From: Bacteroidales bacterium
Lineage (GTDB): Bacteria > Bacteroidota > Bacteroidia > Bacteroidales > UBA932
Assembly (NCBI GenBank): GCA_028724885.1
Contig: JAQYTJ010000038.1
Location: forward strand, 1 to 61,665
Direction: 5' to 3'
DNA length: 61,665 nt
The notes below the pieces were generated by a model. That model searched no databases. It had not been told where the DNA came from and was given only the letters and a program-made list of their open reading frames with translations. Position numbers and translations under genes: made by a program. This document shows positions 39,942 to 48,634 of this stretch, piece by piece. How positions within the stretch are numbered: position 1 is the stretch's first letter; each line of letters starts with the position of its first letter.

Positions 39942-41816
39942 ATGTCATATACACTATTTGATTTAAACTCCATGAGCATTGATGAACTACAGCCAATAGC
40001 TCAGAAGTACAATGTTAAGAATTTCAAGAAACTCGACGCCGAAAATCTTGCTTTCGCTATCCTAGATGCCCAGGCAAGCGAAATTTCTCATAATCCAGTT
40101 CCTGAAGCCCCTGCTAAGAAGAAACGCGGCAGGCCAAAGAAAACAGCTGAAGCAAAACCAAAGGAGGAATCCAAGCCTGCAGTCGAGAAGCTTGAGCAAC
40201 CGAAAGCTGAAGAAAAGCCTAAGCAGCAGGAAGAAAAGCCGAAGGTTACGATTGAAAAAAAGCCTCGCACCAATAGAGGGCGCAAGCCTAAGCAGCAAGC
40301 GGCAGGAAAACCTCAAATGGAGGAGAAACCAGAGAAGAAGGCTGTAGAGGCTAAACCTGTAGAAACGCCAGAAAAACCTGTTAATGAGGATGCCCCTCTG
40401 GCTCCAGAAAATAATGAACCTGCATTACCGCCTGAGCCACCTCAAGAATCGAGCAACGATCGCAAATTCATTCATCAGCTTTTTGACGAATTAAAGGACG
40501 ACCCATCACAGAATAATATTCCAGGGAAGAAGAAGCAAAAGAATAACAATCTGAACAGGTTCCAGAATCAGCAGAATAAAGGCCAGCGTCCAAACGGCTC
40601 TATGCCTCAGCAAAATCAGCAGAACCAGTTCAAGCCGCAGCGTCAGCCGGAGATTGAATTCGAAGGTACCGTAGAAGCCACTGGCGTGCTTGAAATAATG
40701 CCTGACGGTTACGGCTTCCTGCGTTCATCCGATTACAATTACTTGAATTCCCCTGATGACATTTACGTGAGCCAAGGTCAGATAAAGGCGAATGCGCTGA
40801 AATCTGGCGACACTGTCACCGGAGAGATAAGACCTCCGAAGGAAGGCGACAAATATTTTCCTCTGGTAAAAATCAAATTCATAAACGGAAGGACTCCGGA
40901 ATTCATCCGCGACAGGGTTCCATTCGATTTCCTGACCCCGTTGTTTCCGAACCAGAAATTCAATCTACTTGGCCACGGCCATGAAAAAGACCCTTCCTGC
41001 CGCATCGTGGATATGTTCACCCCTATCGGCAAGGGCCAGCGCGGACTCATCGTCTCCCAGCCGAAGACAGGTAAAACGATGCTCCTGAAGTCAATTGCGA
41101 ACGCCATTGCTGACAATCATCCTGAAGTTTACGAGATAGTGCTGCTGATAGATGAACGGCCAGAAGAGGTGACCGATATGAGTCGAAGCGTTCAGGCAGA
41201 AGTAATAGCTTCTACTTTCGATGAGCCAGCGGAAAGGCACGTCAAGGTTGCGAATATGGTGCTGGAGAAAGCTCGCAGACTCGTCGAATGCGGTCACGAC
41301 GTAGTAATATTGCTAGACTCCATCACTCGCCTTGCCCGTGCGTACAATACCGTACAGCCGGCTTCCGGGAAGGTGCTAACTGGTGGCGTGGATGCGAATG
41401 CCCTCCAGAAGCCGAAGAGGTTTTTCGGAGCGGCGAGGAATATAGAAGGAGGCGGTTCGCTGACTATACTGGCTACTGCCCTCACAGAGACTGGTTCCAA
41501 GATGGATGATGTTATCTTTGAGGAATTCAAGGGCACTGGTAATATGGAGCTTCAACTAGATCGCACTCTGGCAAACAGGAGGATATTCCCTGCCGTCAAC
41601 GTCGTGCTTTCAAGCACTAGGCGTGACGATTTGCTGTACAGCCCGGAAGTGGCGAACAGGATCTGGATATTGCGCAAGCTTCTCGCCGACATGAATCCTA
41701 CCGAGGCCATGAATTTCATGCTGCAACTCATGGATGAGTACAAGACCAATGAAGCCTTGCTCGACAACATGAATAAGGTCTCCCCTCGCGAAGCGAAATA
41801 CTACGACACGTATTAG
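39942..41816 (+). CDS. rho: Transcription termination factor Rho with long disordered N-terminal extension
   Basis: Hexameric RNA helicase that ends transcription. 624 residues against about 420 in E. coli. Residues about 1-45 form the usual Rho N-terminal helix bundle ([19 protein letters not shown]). Residues about 50-235 are low complexity, first Lys/Pro/Glu-rich, then Asn/Gln-rich. The core follows: RNA-binding fold with [13 protein letters not shown], Walker [10 protein letters not shown], Walker [11 protein letters not shown], and the Q/R loops. It is followed by a strong terminator and converges with carB. Confidence 0.95.
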   Translation: MSYTLFDLNSMSIDELQPIAQKYNVKNFKKLDAENLAFAILDAQASEISHNPVPEAPAKKKRGRPKKTAEAKPKEESKPAVEKLEQPKAEEKPKQQEEKPKVTIEKKPRTNRGRKPKQQAAGKPQMEEKPEKKAVEAKPVETPEKPVNEDAPLAPENNEPALPPEPPQESSNDRKFIHQLFDELKDDPSQNNIPGKKKQKNNNLNRFQNQQNKGQRPNGSMPQQNQQNQFKPQRQPEIEFEGTVEATGVLEIMPDGYGFLRSSDYNYLNSPDDIYVSQGQIKANALKSGDTVTGEIRPPKEGDKYFPLVKIKFINGRTPEFIRDRVPFDFLTPLFPNQKFNLLGHGHEKDPSCRIVDMFTPIGKGQRGLIVSQPKTGKTMLLKSIANAIADNHPEVYEIVLLIDERPEEVTDMSRSVQAEVIASTFDEPAERHVKVANMVLEKARRLVECGHDVVILLDSITRLARAYNTVQPASGKVLTGGVDANALQKPKRFFGAARNIEGGGSLTILATALTETGSKMDDVIFEEFKGTGNMELQLDRTLANRRIFPAVNVVLSSTRRDDLLYSPEVANRIWILRKLLADMNPTEAMNFMLQLMDEYKTNEALLDNMNKVSPREAKYYDTY

Positions 41817-41834
41817 ATTCTGACCTCAGAATCT
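41815..41834 (+). other. Inverted repeat overlapping the rho stop codon
   Basis: AGATTCTGA-CC-TCAGAATCT, 9-nt arms separated by 2 nt, starting within the TAG stop of rho. It has no T-run of its own and is followed 6 nt later by the main terminator, so it may strengthen it or protect the mRNA 3' end. Confidence 0.5.
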
Positions 41835-41840
41835 ATAAAT

Positions 41841-41875
41841 ATCCTGGGATGAATTAATATTCGTCCCAGGATTTT
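41841..41875 (+). terminator. Intrinsic terminator after rho
   Basis: Arms ATCCTGGGA (41841-41849) and TCCCAGGAT (41864-41872), with an inner GAAT/ATTC extension and a TAAT loop, followed by TTTT. The carB stop (41854-41856) lies in the loop, so the hairpin overlaps the 3' end of the converging gene and could serve both strands. Confidence 0.75.
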
Positions 41876-44800
41876 ATTTGCACCTGCTCAAGCGGCATGG
41901 CGCAGAAAGCCCGGATGAAGGCTGTCGCTAGACGAGAATTAGTGAGTAGAATTACATTGAAATCAACTGCCGCACGACGAATCTTGTATCCGTTGGACTG
42001 CTCTAGGGCAGAATGATCTTTCGGGACGTTGATTACCATGTCAACTTCCTTGTTTTGGATCATTTCCAGTGCCGGTCTGAAGCGCCCCTTAAGGTTAGGA
42101 TTGTCGCATTCGCTAGGCCAGAGCACCTTTGTACAAGGAATGCTGTTCTCTACGAGATATTTATATGTTCCGCCGGTGGCGAACAATTCGTAGTCATGCT
42201 CTACAAGCAGCTTACAAGCATTCAGCATGTCGGCTTTCTGCAAGGCATCACCAGTAGAAAGCAGTATGCGTTTCTCAGGAATGCGCTGGCCAACGGAAAG
42301 CAAAGATTTAATCAGTGCCTCATTAAGGTCATCACCCAGGCAGCCTACTTCCCCCGTCGACCTCATGTCAACACCTAGCATAGGGTCGGCTTCCTCAAGT
42401 CTTGCGAAGGAAAACTGTGATGACTTCACCCCAACGTAATCCAAGTCGAAGGCACTTTTCTGAGGCGGAGCTGGATGAAGCCCGAGCATCACCTTGGTTG
42501 CAAGTTCAATGAAATTAATCTTAAGCACCTTGGAGACGAACGGGAACGATCTGGAAGCCCTCAGGTTACATTCTATTACCTTAATCTGGTTATCCTTGGC
42601 GAGGAACTGAATATTGAAAGGACCTGATATATTCAATGCCCCTGCAATAGCCCTGGCAATCTTCTTGATGCGCCGGACAGTTTCTACGTAAAGCTTTTGC
42701 GGAGGAAACTGGATAGTGGCATCGCCAGAGTGCACGCCAGCATATTCAATATGCTCTGAAATCGCATATGCCAGCACTTCCCCACCGTCAGCAACTGCAT
42801 CGAACTCAATCTCTTTCGCCCTTTCGTAGAATTTGCTTATGACGACAGGATGCTCCTGGGACACTTCGGCTGCAAGCGATAGGAATTCCTGGAGAGACTG
42901 CGCATCGTAGCATACGTTCATTGCAGCACCGGAAAGCACGTACGAAGGCCTCACCAACACTGGGTAACCGACCTTATCCAAGAATTCGTCCACATCTTCT
43001 TTTGTCGTAAGCTCTCGCCATTCAGGCTGATCCACGTTCAGAGCATCCACTATTGTGGAGAATTTGTGCCTGTCCTCTGCCTTATCTATGTCCTCCGCAC
43101 TTGTACCAAGAATATGCACTCCGTGATTGAACAGCCTTAGCGCCAGATTATTAGGAATCTGGCCTCCGACAGAAACCACGATGCCGTGAGGTTTCTCAAA
43201 TTCCTCGATATCCATGACACGCTCGAACGTAAGCTCATCGAAATAAAGCCTGTCGCACATATCGTAATCGGTGGAAACAGTTTCTGGGTTGTAATTAATC
43301 AGCACTCCTCTGTAGCCATGTTTCTGAATAGCTTGAAGGGACGACACGGAACACCAGTCGAATTCAACCGAGCTTCCAATCCTGTAGGCTCCTGACCCTA
43401 GAACGATCACTGATTTTCCATCGTCTTCATATTCAATGTCATTCTTAGTGCCATTGTAAGTAAGATAGAGGTAGTTGGTCTGTGCCGGGAATTCGGCGGC
43501 TAGGGTGTCTATCTGCTTCACGACAGGCACTATGCCGCGCGATTTCCTGTATTCCCTGACCTTGTCCATATAGTCATAAACATTGACTGCATCTTTGTAG
43601 ACTGCCCTCTGTATCTGGAAATCCGAGAACCCTTCCTGTTTTGCCTCTCGCAGCAGGACATCGGGCATATCCTCGATCTTGCCGTATCCCTCCATCTCTT
43701 TGAAAGTGCCTACGATCCTTTCCAGCTTATCTAAAAACCATTTGTCAATCTTCGTCAGCTCATGGATGCGTTCAACTGAATATCCCGCCTGCATGGCCTT
43801 GGAAATAACGAATATTCGTTTATCCGTCGGCTCTCTGAGCGCATCTTCGATGTCTGTCACCTTCAGTTCCTTGTTACCTACGAAGCCGTGCGCCCCTTGG
43901 CCTATCATCCTAAGGCCTTTTTGTATCGCTTCTTCGAATGTGCGGCCTATAGCCATCACTTCGCCTACGGATTTCATCGACGAGCCAATCTTGCGAGATA
44001 CCCCGTGGAATTTGCTTAGATCCCAGCGAGGAATCTTGCACACTATGTAATCCAGAGCGGGTTCGAAGAATGCAGGAGTCGTCTTCGTGACAGAATTCTT
44101 AAGGTCGAAAAGACCGTATCCCAAGCCAAGTTTTGCTGCTACGAAGGCAAGAGGATATCCGGTAGCCTTGGATGCCAGGGCAGAAGAACGGCTGAGACGA
44201 GCATTAACCTCGATTACCCTGTAGTCCATGGCATCAGGATCGTAGGCAAACTGCACGTTGCATTCGCCTATTATTCCGATATGGCGTACGATCTTTATGG
44301 AAAGCTCGCGCAGATAATAGTAATCCTTGTTCGTAAGCGTCTGCGAAGGGGCGACTACGATACTCTCACCTGTATGTATGCCCAGTGGATCGAAGTTCTC
44401 CATGTTGCACACGGTGATACAGTTATCGTATTTATCTCTTACAACCTCATATTCAATCTCCTTCCAGCCCTTCAATGATTTTTCCACCAGAACTTGCGGA
44501 GAAAAAGAAAAAGCCTTCTCGCATATTTCCTCAAGTTCTTCATCGTTATCACAGAATCCTGAGCCAAGGCCTCCCAAAGCATAGGCAGCACGGACGATGA
44601 GCGGGTAACCAAGTTCTTGCGCCGCCTTCTTCGCTTCTTTTATGTTTGAAGCAGGGTGGGACTTGATGGTCTTCACCCCTATTTCATCAAGCTTTTTCAC
44701 GAATAATTCCCTGTCCTCAGTGTCCATGATGGCCTGTACAGGAGTCCCAAGCACCTTCACTCCATACGTCTCCAATACGCCTTTCTCATAGATTTCCACT

Positions 44801-45093
44801 CCGCAATTAAGTGCAGTCTGCCCCCCGAAAGAGAGCAGAATCCCCTGAGGCCGTTCTTTCTCAATGACTTTCTCCACAAAGAACGGAGTGACCGGAAGGA
44901 AATATATTTTATCGGCTACACCCTCGGACGTCTGGACGGTCGCGATGTTTGGATTGATTAATATGGTCTCTATGCCTTCCTCGCGCAATGCCTTTAGAGC
45001 TTGAGATCCAGAGTAGTCGAACTCCCCAGCCTGGCCTATTTTCAAAGCGCCAGATCCAAGAATAAGAATTTTTTTTATGCTAGCGTCTTTCAT
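41854..45093 (-). CDS. carB: Carbamoyl-phosphate synthase large subunit CarB
   Basis: Makes carbamoyl phosphate for pyrimidines and arginine. The full length of 1079 residues holds two ATP-grasp halves: the first begins ILGSGALKIGQAGEFDYSG, the second VLGSGAYRIGSSVEFDWCS. The nucleotide-binding motif PLIVRAAYALGGLGSG is in half 1 and PVLVRPSYVLSGAAMN in half 2. A methylglyoxal-synthase-like regulatory domain ends the protein (LFATGGTYKYLVENSI; VINVPKDHS). It overlaps carA by 4 nt. Confidence 0.97.
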   Translation of the reverse strand: MKDASIKKILILGSGALKIGQAGEFDYSGSQALKALREEGIETILINPNIATVQTSEGVADKIYFLPVTPFFVEKVIEKERPQGILLSFGGQTALNCGVEIYEKGVLETYGVKVLGTPVQAIMDTEDRELFVKKLDEIGVKTIKSHPASNIKEAKKAAQELGYPLIVRAAYALGGLGSGFCDNDEELEEICEKAFSFSPQVLVEKSLKGWKEIEYEVVRDKYDNCITVCNMENFDPLGIHTGESIVVAPSQTLTNKDYYYLRELSIKIVRHIGIIGECNVQFAYDPDAMDYRVIEVNARLSRSSALASKATGYPLAFVAAKLGLGYGLFDLKNSVTKTTPAFFEPALDYIVCKIPRWDLSKFHGVSRKIGSSMKSVGEVMAIGRTFEEAIQKGLRMIGQGAHGFVGNKELKVTDIEDALREPTDKRIFVISKAMQAGYSVERIHELTKIDKWFLDKLERIVGTFKEMEGYGKIEDMPDVLLREAKQEGFSDFQIQRAVYKDAVNVYDYMDKVREYRKSRGIVPVVKQIDTLAAEFPAQTNYLYLTYNGTKNDIEYEDDGKSVIVLGSGAYRIGSSVEFDWCSVSSLQAIQKHGYRGVLINYNPETVSTDYDMCDRLYFDELTFERVMDIEEFEKPHGIVVSVGGQIPNNLALRLFNHGVHILGTSAEDIDKAEDRHKFSTIVDALNVDQPEWRELTTKEDVDEFLDKVGYPVLVRPSYVLSGAAMNVCYDAQSLQEFLSLAAEVSQEHPVVISKFYERAKEIEFDAVADGGEVLAYAISEHIEYAGVHSGDATIQFPPQKLYVETVRRIKKIARAIAGALNISGPFNIQFLAKDNQIKVIECNLRASRSFPFVSKVLKINFIELATKVMLGLHPAPPQKSAFDLDYVGVKSSQFSFARLEEADPMLGVDMRSTGEVGCLGDDLNEALIKSLLSVGQRIPEKRILLSTGDALQKADMLNACKLLVEHDYELFATGGTYKYLVENSIPCTKVLWPSECDNPNLKGRFRPALEMIQNKEVDMVINVPKDHSALEQSNGYKIRRAAVDFNVILLTNSRLATAFIRAFCAMPLEQVQIKSWDEY

Positions 45094-46166
45094 AACATGC
45101 TGATAAATTCGTCGAACAAAAATTTTGTGTCAGTCGGTCCGCTGGAAGCCTCGGGATGGAACTGAACCGAGAAAAACGGCTTCGTCTTGTGCCTGATGCC
45201 CTCGTTAGTACCATCATTCATGTTTACGAACCACGGTTCCCAGTCATCGCCTAGGGTTTTGTCGTCTACTGCGAAACCGTGGTTCTGGGAAGTGATGAAG
45301 CAGCGATTTGTGCCGCACATACGGACTGGCTGATTATGGCTGCGATGTCCGTACTTTAGTTTGAAAGTGTTCGCTCCACCTGCCCTAGCTAGAAGCTGGT
45401 TGCCCATGCATATTCCGAATATAGGCTTGTCGGCTTTCATCGCCTTGCGAAGATTTGCGACCGTAACATTGCAGAACTGTGGGTTTCCAGGACCGTTAGA
45501 TATGAATAATCCGTCATATTCCAGAGCATTGAAGTCGTAATCCCAAGGAACCCTGATGAGCCTCACTCCCCTCTCCACAAAACACCTGAGTATATTGTGC
45601 TTCACACCACAATCAACCATAACAACCGTCTTCGAGCCGCTGCCATATTCAATGACTTTTTCGCAGCTGACGATCTGTATCTGATTCTCAAGGTTGGGGT
45701 CATCTACCGGAAATTCTTTCTGTAAGCCTTGAGGCACTATGATTCCTAACATGGAGCCTTTTTCTCGAAGAACCTTAGTAAGCGCCCGAGTGTCAATGCC
45801 GTATATTCCAGGAATGTGCTGCTCCTTTAGCCATTCGTCAAGGCTTTTCACGGCATCCCAGTGGCTATATTCAAAGGAATAGTCGCTAATGGCCAAGCCA
45901 CGAACCCAGATACGCTCGGATTCGAAATTTTTCGAGATTCCGTTTTCATCAGCTCCTTCATCTGGAACACCGTAATTCCCTATTAAAGGATAAGTTACGC
46001 AAAGAATTTGACCCGAGTATGACGGATCAGTTAGGCTTTCGGGATACCCTACCATTGCAGTGGAGAAAACGACCTCCCCGTCTGTCGGCTTATCGTAGCC
46101 GAAAGAGTAGCCAATGAACTCCATGCCGTTTTCTAGCCTCAGTACTGCCCCAAGTTTTTCTTTCAT
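45090..46166 (-). CDS. carA: Carbamoyl-phosphate synthase small subunit CarA
   Basis: Glutamine amidotransferase subunit, 358 residues. The frame is open further upstream (to 46244), but the ATG at 46166 gives the conserved start MKEKLGAVLRLENG, and the upstream part contains the hairpin described next. The class I glutaminase triad is visible: nucleophile Cys in GICMGNQLLA, His in VQFHPEASSGP, with the following Glu. SNGPGNPQ is also conserved. It overlaps carB by 4 nt. Control by transcriptional attenuation is suggested by the leader. Confidence 0.95.
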   Translation of the reverse strand: MKEKLGAVLRLENGMEFIGYSFGYDKPTDGEVVFSTAMVGYPESLTDPSYSGQILCVTYPLIGNYGVPDEGADENGISKNFESERIWVRGLAISDYSFEYSHWDAVKSLDEWLKEQHIPGIYGIDTRALTKVLREKGSMLGIIVPQGLQKEFPVDDPNLENQIQIVSCEKVIEYGSGSKTVVMVDCGVKHNILRCFVERGVRLIRVPWDYDFNALEYDGLFISNGPGNPQFCNVTVANLRKAMKADKPIFGICMGNQLLARAGGANTFKLKYGHRSHNQPVRMCGTNRCFITSQNHGFAVDDKTLGDDWEPWFVNMNDGTNEGIRHKTKPFFSVQFHPEASSGPTDTKFLFDEFISML

Positions 46167-46177
46167 ATCTTGAATAT

Positions 46178-46209
46178 AAAAAAGACCATTCCAAATTGAT
46201 GAAATGGCC
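46178..46209 (-). terminator. Terminator-like hairpin in the carA leader (candidate attenuator)
   Basis: On the minus strand: GGCCATT (46209-46203), 12-nt loop, AATGGTC (46190-46184), then six T residues (46183-46178). There is one G-U pair in a 7-bp stem. It lies 11 nt before the carA ATG and after the only promoter on this strand, with no upstream gene to end. That position fits an attenuator better than an ordinary terminator. Confidence 0.6.
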
Positions 46210-46247
46210 CAAGGTGTCAAAATATAGACAGAACATCCATCCACGCG

Positions 46248-46310
46248 TCATAACAAGACGCACTGCAAACATGCAATGTTCCAATTGACTCGCTCATTCC
46301 GGACATTCAT
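46248..46310 (-). CDS. Possible 20-codon leader peptide upstream of carA
   Basis: An ATG at 46310 opens a 20-residue frame ending in TGA at 46250-46248. It sits at the very 5' end of the predicted carA transcript. The peptide has no run of a regulatory amino acid, so amino-acid attenuation is not obvious. Its stop overlaps another ATG (TTATGA). Chance ORFs of this size are common, so this is speculative. Confidence 0.2.
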   Translation of the reverse strand: MNVRNERVNWNIACLQCVLL

Positions 46311-46315
46311 TTTGG

Positions 46316-46323
46316 CAAAAGTA
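46316..46323 (-). promoter_or_regulatory. Promoter -7 box of carAB
   Basis: Reads TACTTTTG on the minus strand, matching TAnnTTTG. It predicts a leader of about 140 nt before carA. No clear -33 TTG is seen. It lies 39 nt from the start of divergent mnmE. Confidence 0.5.
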
Positions 46324-46361
46324 GCAAAAAAATCCTAATTTCGCAGAAATATTTCACGAAT

Positions 46362-47777
46362 ATGAATCTGTCACGTTATGACGACACCATTGCTGCCCCT
46401 GCTACGATTCCCGGGACAGGAGCGATTACAGTTATCAGGCTGAGCGGAGGCAGGACATTTGACATATTGGACAAAGTCGTGACATTCAGCCACGGGTCTG
46501 CTTCAGAGGCATTGCCGAATACAATAAAGTACGGGAATATTTTGAATTCTGACGGCTCTGCTCTGGACGAAGTGCTTGTCAGCATATTCAGAGCTCCTCA
46601 TTCTTACACTGGCGAGGATTCCGCAGAGATTTCTTGTCATGCGTCTTCTTACATTGCCTCAGAGATTCTTCAATTGCTATGCGATGCCGGTGTTCGCCCA
46701 GCAGAAGCAGGTGAATTCACTCGCAGAGCTTTCATCAATGGAAAGATGGACTTGTCTCAAGCTGAGGCTGTCGCAGATGTGATTTCTGCTAACAGCTCCA
46801 CATCGCTACATCTTGCGATGAATCAGCTTAAAGGCAATTATTCTGCTAAACTTAATATATTGCATACTAAATTGTTGGAAATGTCATCTTTACTTGAGCT
46901 TGAGCTAGATTTCTCTGAGGAAGACGTGGAGTTTGCCGACAGAGGCAAACTAAGGTCGCTTCTCGAAGATGTCCTGGCTCATGTCCGGACGCTGAAGGAT
47001 TCTTTCAAATATGGCAATGAAATAAAGAATGGAGTTCCTGTTGCCATTGCCGGGCGCGTGAACGCTGGCAAGAGTACGCTCCTGAATGCCATCTCAGGGG
47101 AAGAAAGGGCCATCGTCACTGACATTCCAGGAACGACTCGCGACACGCTAGAGGAAACTGTCATCATAGATGGAATTTTGTTCAGATTCATCGACACTGC
47201 TGGCCTGCGGGACACCGATGATCCCGTAGAGAAAATAGGCGTTTCCCGGTCGTATGAGAAGCTGAAAAAAGCCTCTATCGTGCTTGCCGTGATTGACGTT
47301 ACTTCAAGCGAAGAAGAAAACACCGCTTCGATTACTGATATTGCAGAAAAAATCGATCCTAAGAATCAGAAGCTTATCGTATTGTTCAATAAAACTGACG
47401 AATTGGCTCCTAACATAAATGTTAGTATTCTAAACAATAGTGTTTTATCTACTGAAAATAAAACTAATATCATATATATTTCTGCAAAGACTGGTTTCGG
47501 ATTAGACGAATTGAAAAAACAGCTCTCCGAGACGCAAAAAGACAAAACTTTCAATTCTGACGATACTATTGTGACGAATTCAAGGCACTGGTCAGCCCTA
47601 AACGAAGCCGAAAAATACCTACTACATCTGAAAACCGCGATGGCTTCCGGCATCTCAAATGACCTGCTCGCCGAGGACCTTCGCCAGGCCAATTACGCCC
47701 TCGGCACAATCACAGGAGAAGTCACCACCGACGAACTCCTCGGAAACATCTTCGCACATTTCTGCGTCGGAAAGTAG
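46362..47777 (+). CDS. mnmE: tRNA modification GTPase MnmE
   Basis: With MnmG it adds the cmnm5 group to U34 of certain tRNAs. 471 residues. The N-terminal folate-binding domain (DDTIAAPATIPGTGAITVIRLSG) is followed by a helical domain and an inserted G domain: G1 GRVNAGKST (usual GxPNVGKS), G2 TTRD, G3 DTAGLRD, and G4 NKTD. The C-terminus ends with CVGK, matching the catalytic C-[IVL]-G-K. It is the last clear core gene; accessory DNA begins immediately after its stop. Confidence 0.96.
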   Translation: MNLSRYDDTIAAPATIPGTGAITVIRLSGGRTFDILDKVVTFSHGSASEALPNTIKYGNILNSDGSALDEVLVSIFRAPHSYTGEDSAEISCHASSYIASEILQLLCDAGVRPAEAGEFTRRAFINGKMDLSQAEAVADVISANSSTSLHLAMNQLKGNYSAKLNILHTKLLEMSSLLELELDFSEEDVEFADRGKLRSLLEDVLAHVRTLKDSFKYGNEIKNGVPVAIAGRVNAGKSTLLNAISGEERAIVTDIPGTTRDTLEETVIIDGILFRFIDTAGLRDTDDPVEKIGVSRSYEKLKKASIVLAVIDVTSSEEENTASITDIAEKIDPKNQKLIVLFNKTDELAPNINVSILNNSVLSTENKTNIIYISAKTGFGLDELKKQLSETQKDKTFNSDDTIVTNSRHWSALNEAEKYLLHLKTAMASGISNDLLAEDLRQANYALGTITGEVTTDELLGNIFAHFCVGK

Positions 47778-47903
47778 AAGTTAGAAAATAACCCCAAAAA
47801 TACGGCCAGGAAACGAGTATTAACTCGCTGATTATCAGTCAATTTACAAGGGTGACTGTATTTTTGTTTTTTCTTTTTATGTGTGCGTCTCCGGGAATAC
47901 GCA

Positions 47904-47934
47904 TTGACGTTCGCAAAATCTGCCGCTACCTTTG
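47904..47934 (+). promoter_or_regulatory. Promoter upstream of the IS66-like ORF
   Basis: TTG (47904-47906), 20-nt spacer, TACCTTTG (47927-47934), an ideal Bacteroidota promoter. The ATG at 47957 lies 22 nt beyond the box. Confidence 0.65.
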
Positions 47935-47956
47935 CGTTTTCGAAAGTAAGAAGTCA

Positions 47957-48235
47957 ATGGAAACGCAAATGAATGACTTCACGGGGATGGCCAGCAAGCG
48001 TTATCAGTGCGCTTGGCGCGGGTATGGAGCCACCATTCGCCGTGGTGGATCAGCCAAGTTATCCTCGTATTGTGAGTCGGCTCACGTCAATTACAACGGC
48101 ATGAAGCATTGGGGTGCTGCGCGCGGACTGTCCATTCGCCATTTGAGAAGGAGAAACAGCAGGCGCAAAATCCAAATCGAAGGAAATCCAGTTGGAGGGT
48201 CGCCGTCTCCGGGATGCCGTGTAGCCGGGGCATAA
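47957..48235 (+). pseudogene. Probable IS66-type accessory ORF (TnpA-like), likely degenerate
   Basis: A 92-codon frame opening METQMNDFTGMASKRY. The middle, YCESAHVNYNGMKHWGAARG, resembles the helix-turn-helix accessory proteins that precede the IS66 transposase genes (pattern YC-x-x-x-x-V-x-Y-x-x-M-x-x-W-x-x-x-RGLS). The C-terminal third is Arg/Gly/Pro-rich and probably out of frame. The upstream promoter is intact. The transposase remnant that follows is on the opposite strand, so this is not an intact IS. Recognition is by pattern only. Confidence 0.4.
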
Positions 48236-48246
48236 AGAAAGCAGGG

Positions 48247-48429
48247 TCATACGCTCTGCTCTAGTTTTGTCCAGCGGTCCGGGAGGAGTTCGCGGAAGGC
48301 ATCCTGCGGTGCTCCGTTGGGCATCGCTGCCACTGTGTTCAGCACATCGGAGAGGTACTCGAAGAAGTTGATGCGGTGTAAGCGGCATGGACAGGCTGGG
48401 ATGGTACCGCCAGTGCGGCATGTCCGTCT
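48247..48429 (-). pseudogene. C-terminal remnant of an IS66 family transposase
   Basis: A 60-codon fragment on the minus strand, bounded upstream by an in-frame TGA at 48432-48430. It carries the typical end of IS66 TnpC: CRLHRINFFEYLSDVLN followed by ELLPDRWTKLEQSV and a stop. The rest of the transposase (DDE core) is absent. It is oriented against the accessory ORF to its left, which indicates rearrangement or two different insertions. Confidence 0.65.
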
Positions 48430-48559
48430 TCAACTACCTGCTCAGTCCCAATGTGCTTGCCATGCCAAAAGTAGACAGGACTGATAAAAGAAAGAGCCGA
48501 CCTTGCTTGGTCGACCCTTATGCTTTATATCAGAGTTTGCGTACTCCTATATGTATGTA

Positions 48560-48630
48560 GCGCCGTATATGAGACCCGTACGTACGGTGCAATGAGAGGT
48601 ACTGGGGAGAAATCCCCACATCTACTCTAT
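48560..48630 (+). ncRNA. Group II intron 3' end (domains V and VI), truncated intron
   Basis: Domain V: 8-bp lower helix GCGCCGTA (48560-48567) with TACGGTGC (48583-48590), a 2-nt CG bulge on the 3' side, and an upper helix TATG/CGTA with a small loop. Domain VI: GGGGA-GAAA-TCCCC (48604-48617) inside AGAG/CTCT, with an unpaired A at 48624, seven nt from the end CTCTAT (AY end at 48630). These are the standard features of a group II intron end. No reverse transcriptase or 5' domains are present. It lies antisense to, and 4 nt beyond, the stop of the lipoprotein gene at 48635. Confidence 0.65.
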
Positions 48631-48634
48631 TAAA

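Noticed and set aside
46167..46244. Longer CarA start
   Set aside because: The extra 26 residues include the hairpin and the T-run and lack homology; the ATG at 46166 matches the family.
45090..46323. A known riboswitch or PyrR-binding site in the carA leader
   Set aside because: No recognisable conserved core of these elements was found; only the terminator-like hairpin is supported.
47881..47886. GTGCG near 47883 as the 5' end of the group II intron
   Set aside because: A five-base match is expected by chance, and the following DNA carries a promoter and an IS66-like ORF instead of intron domains.
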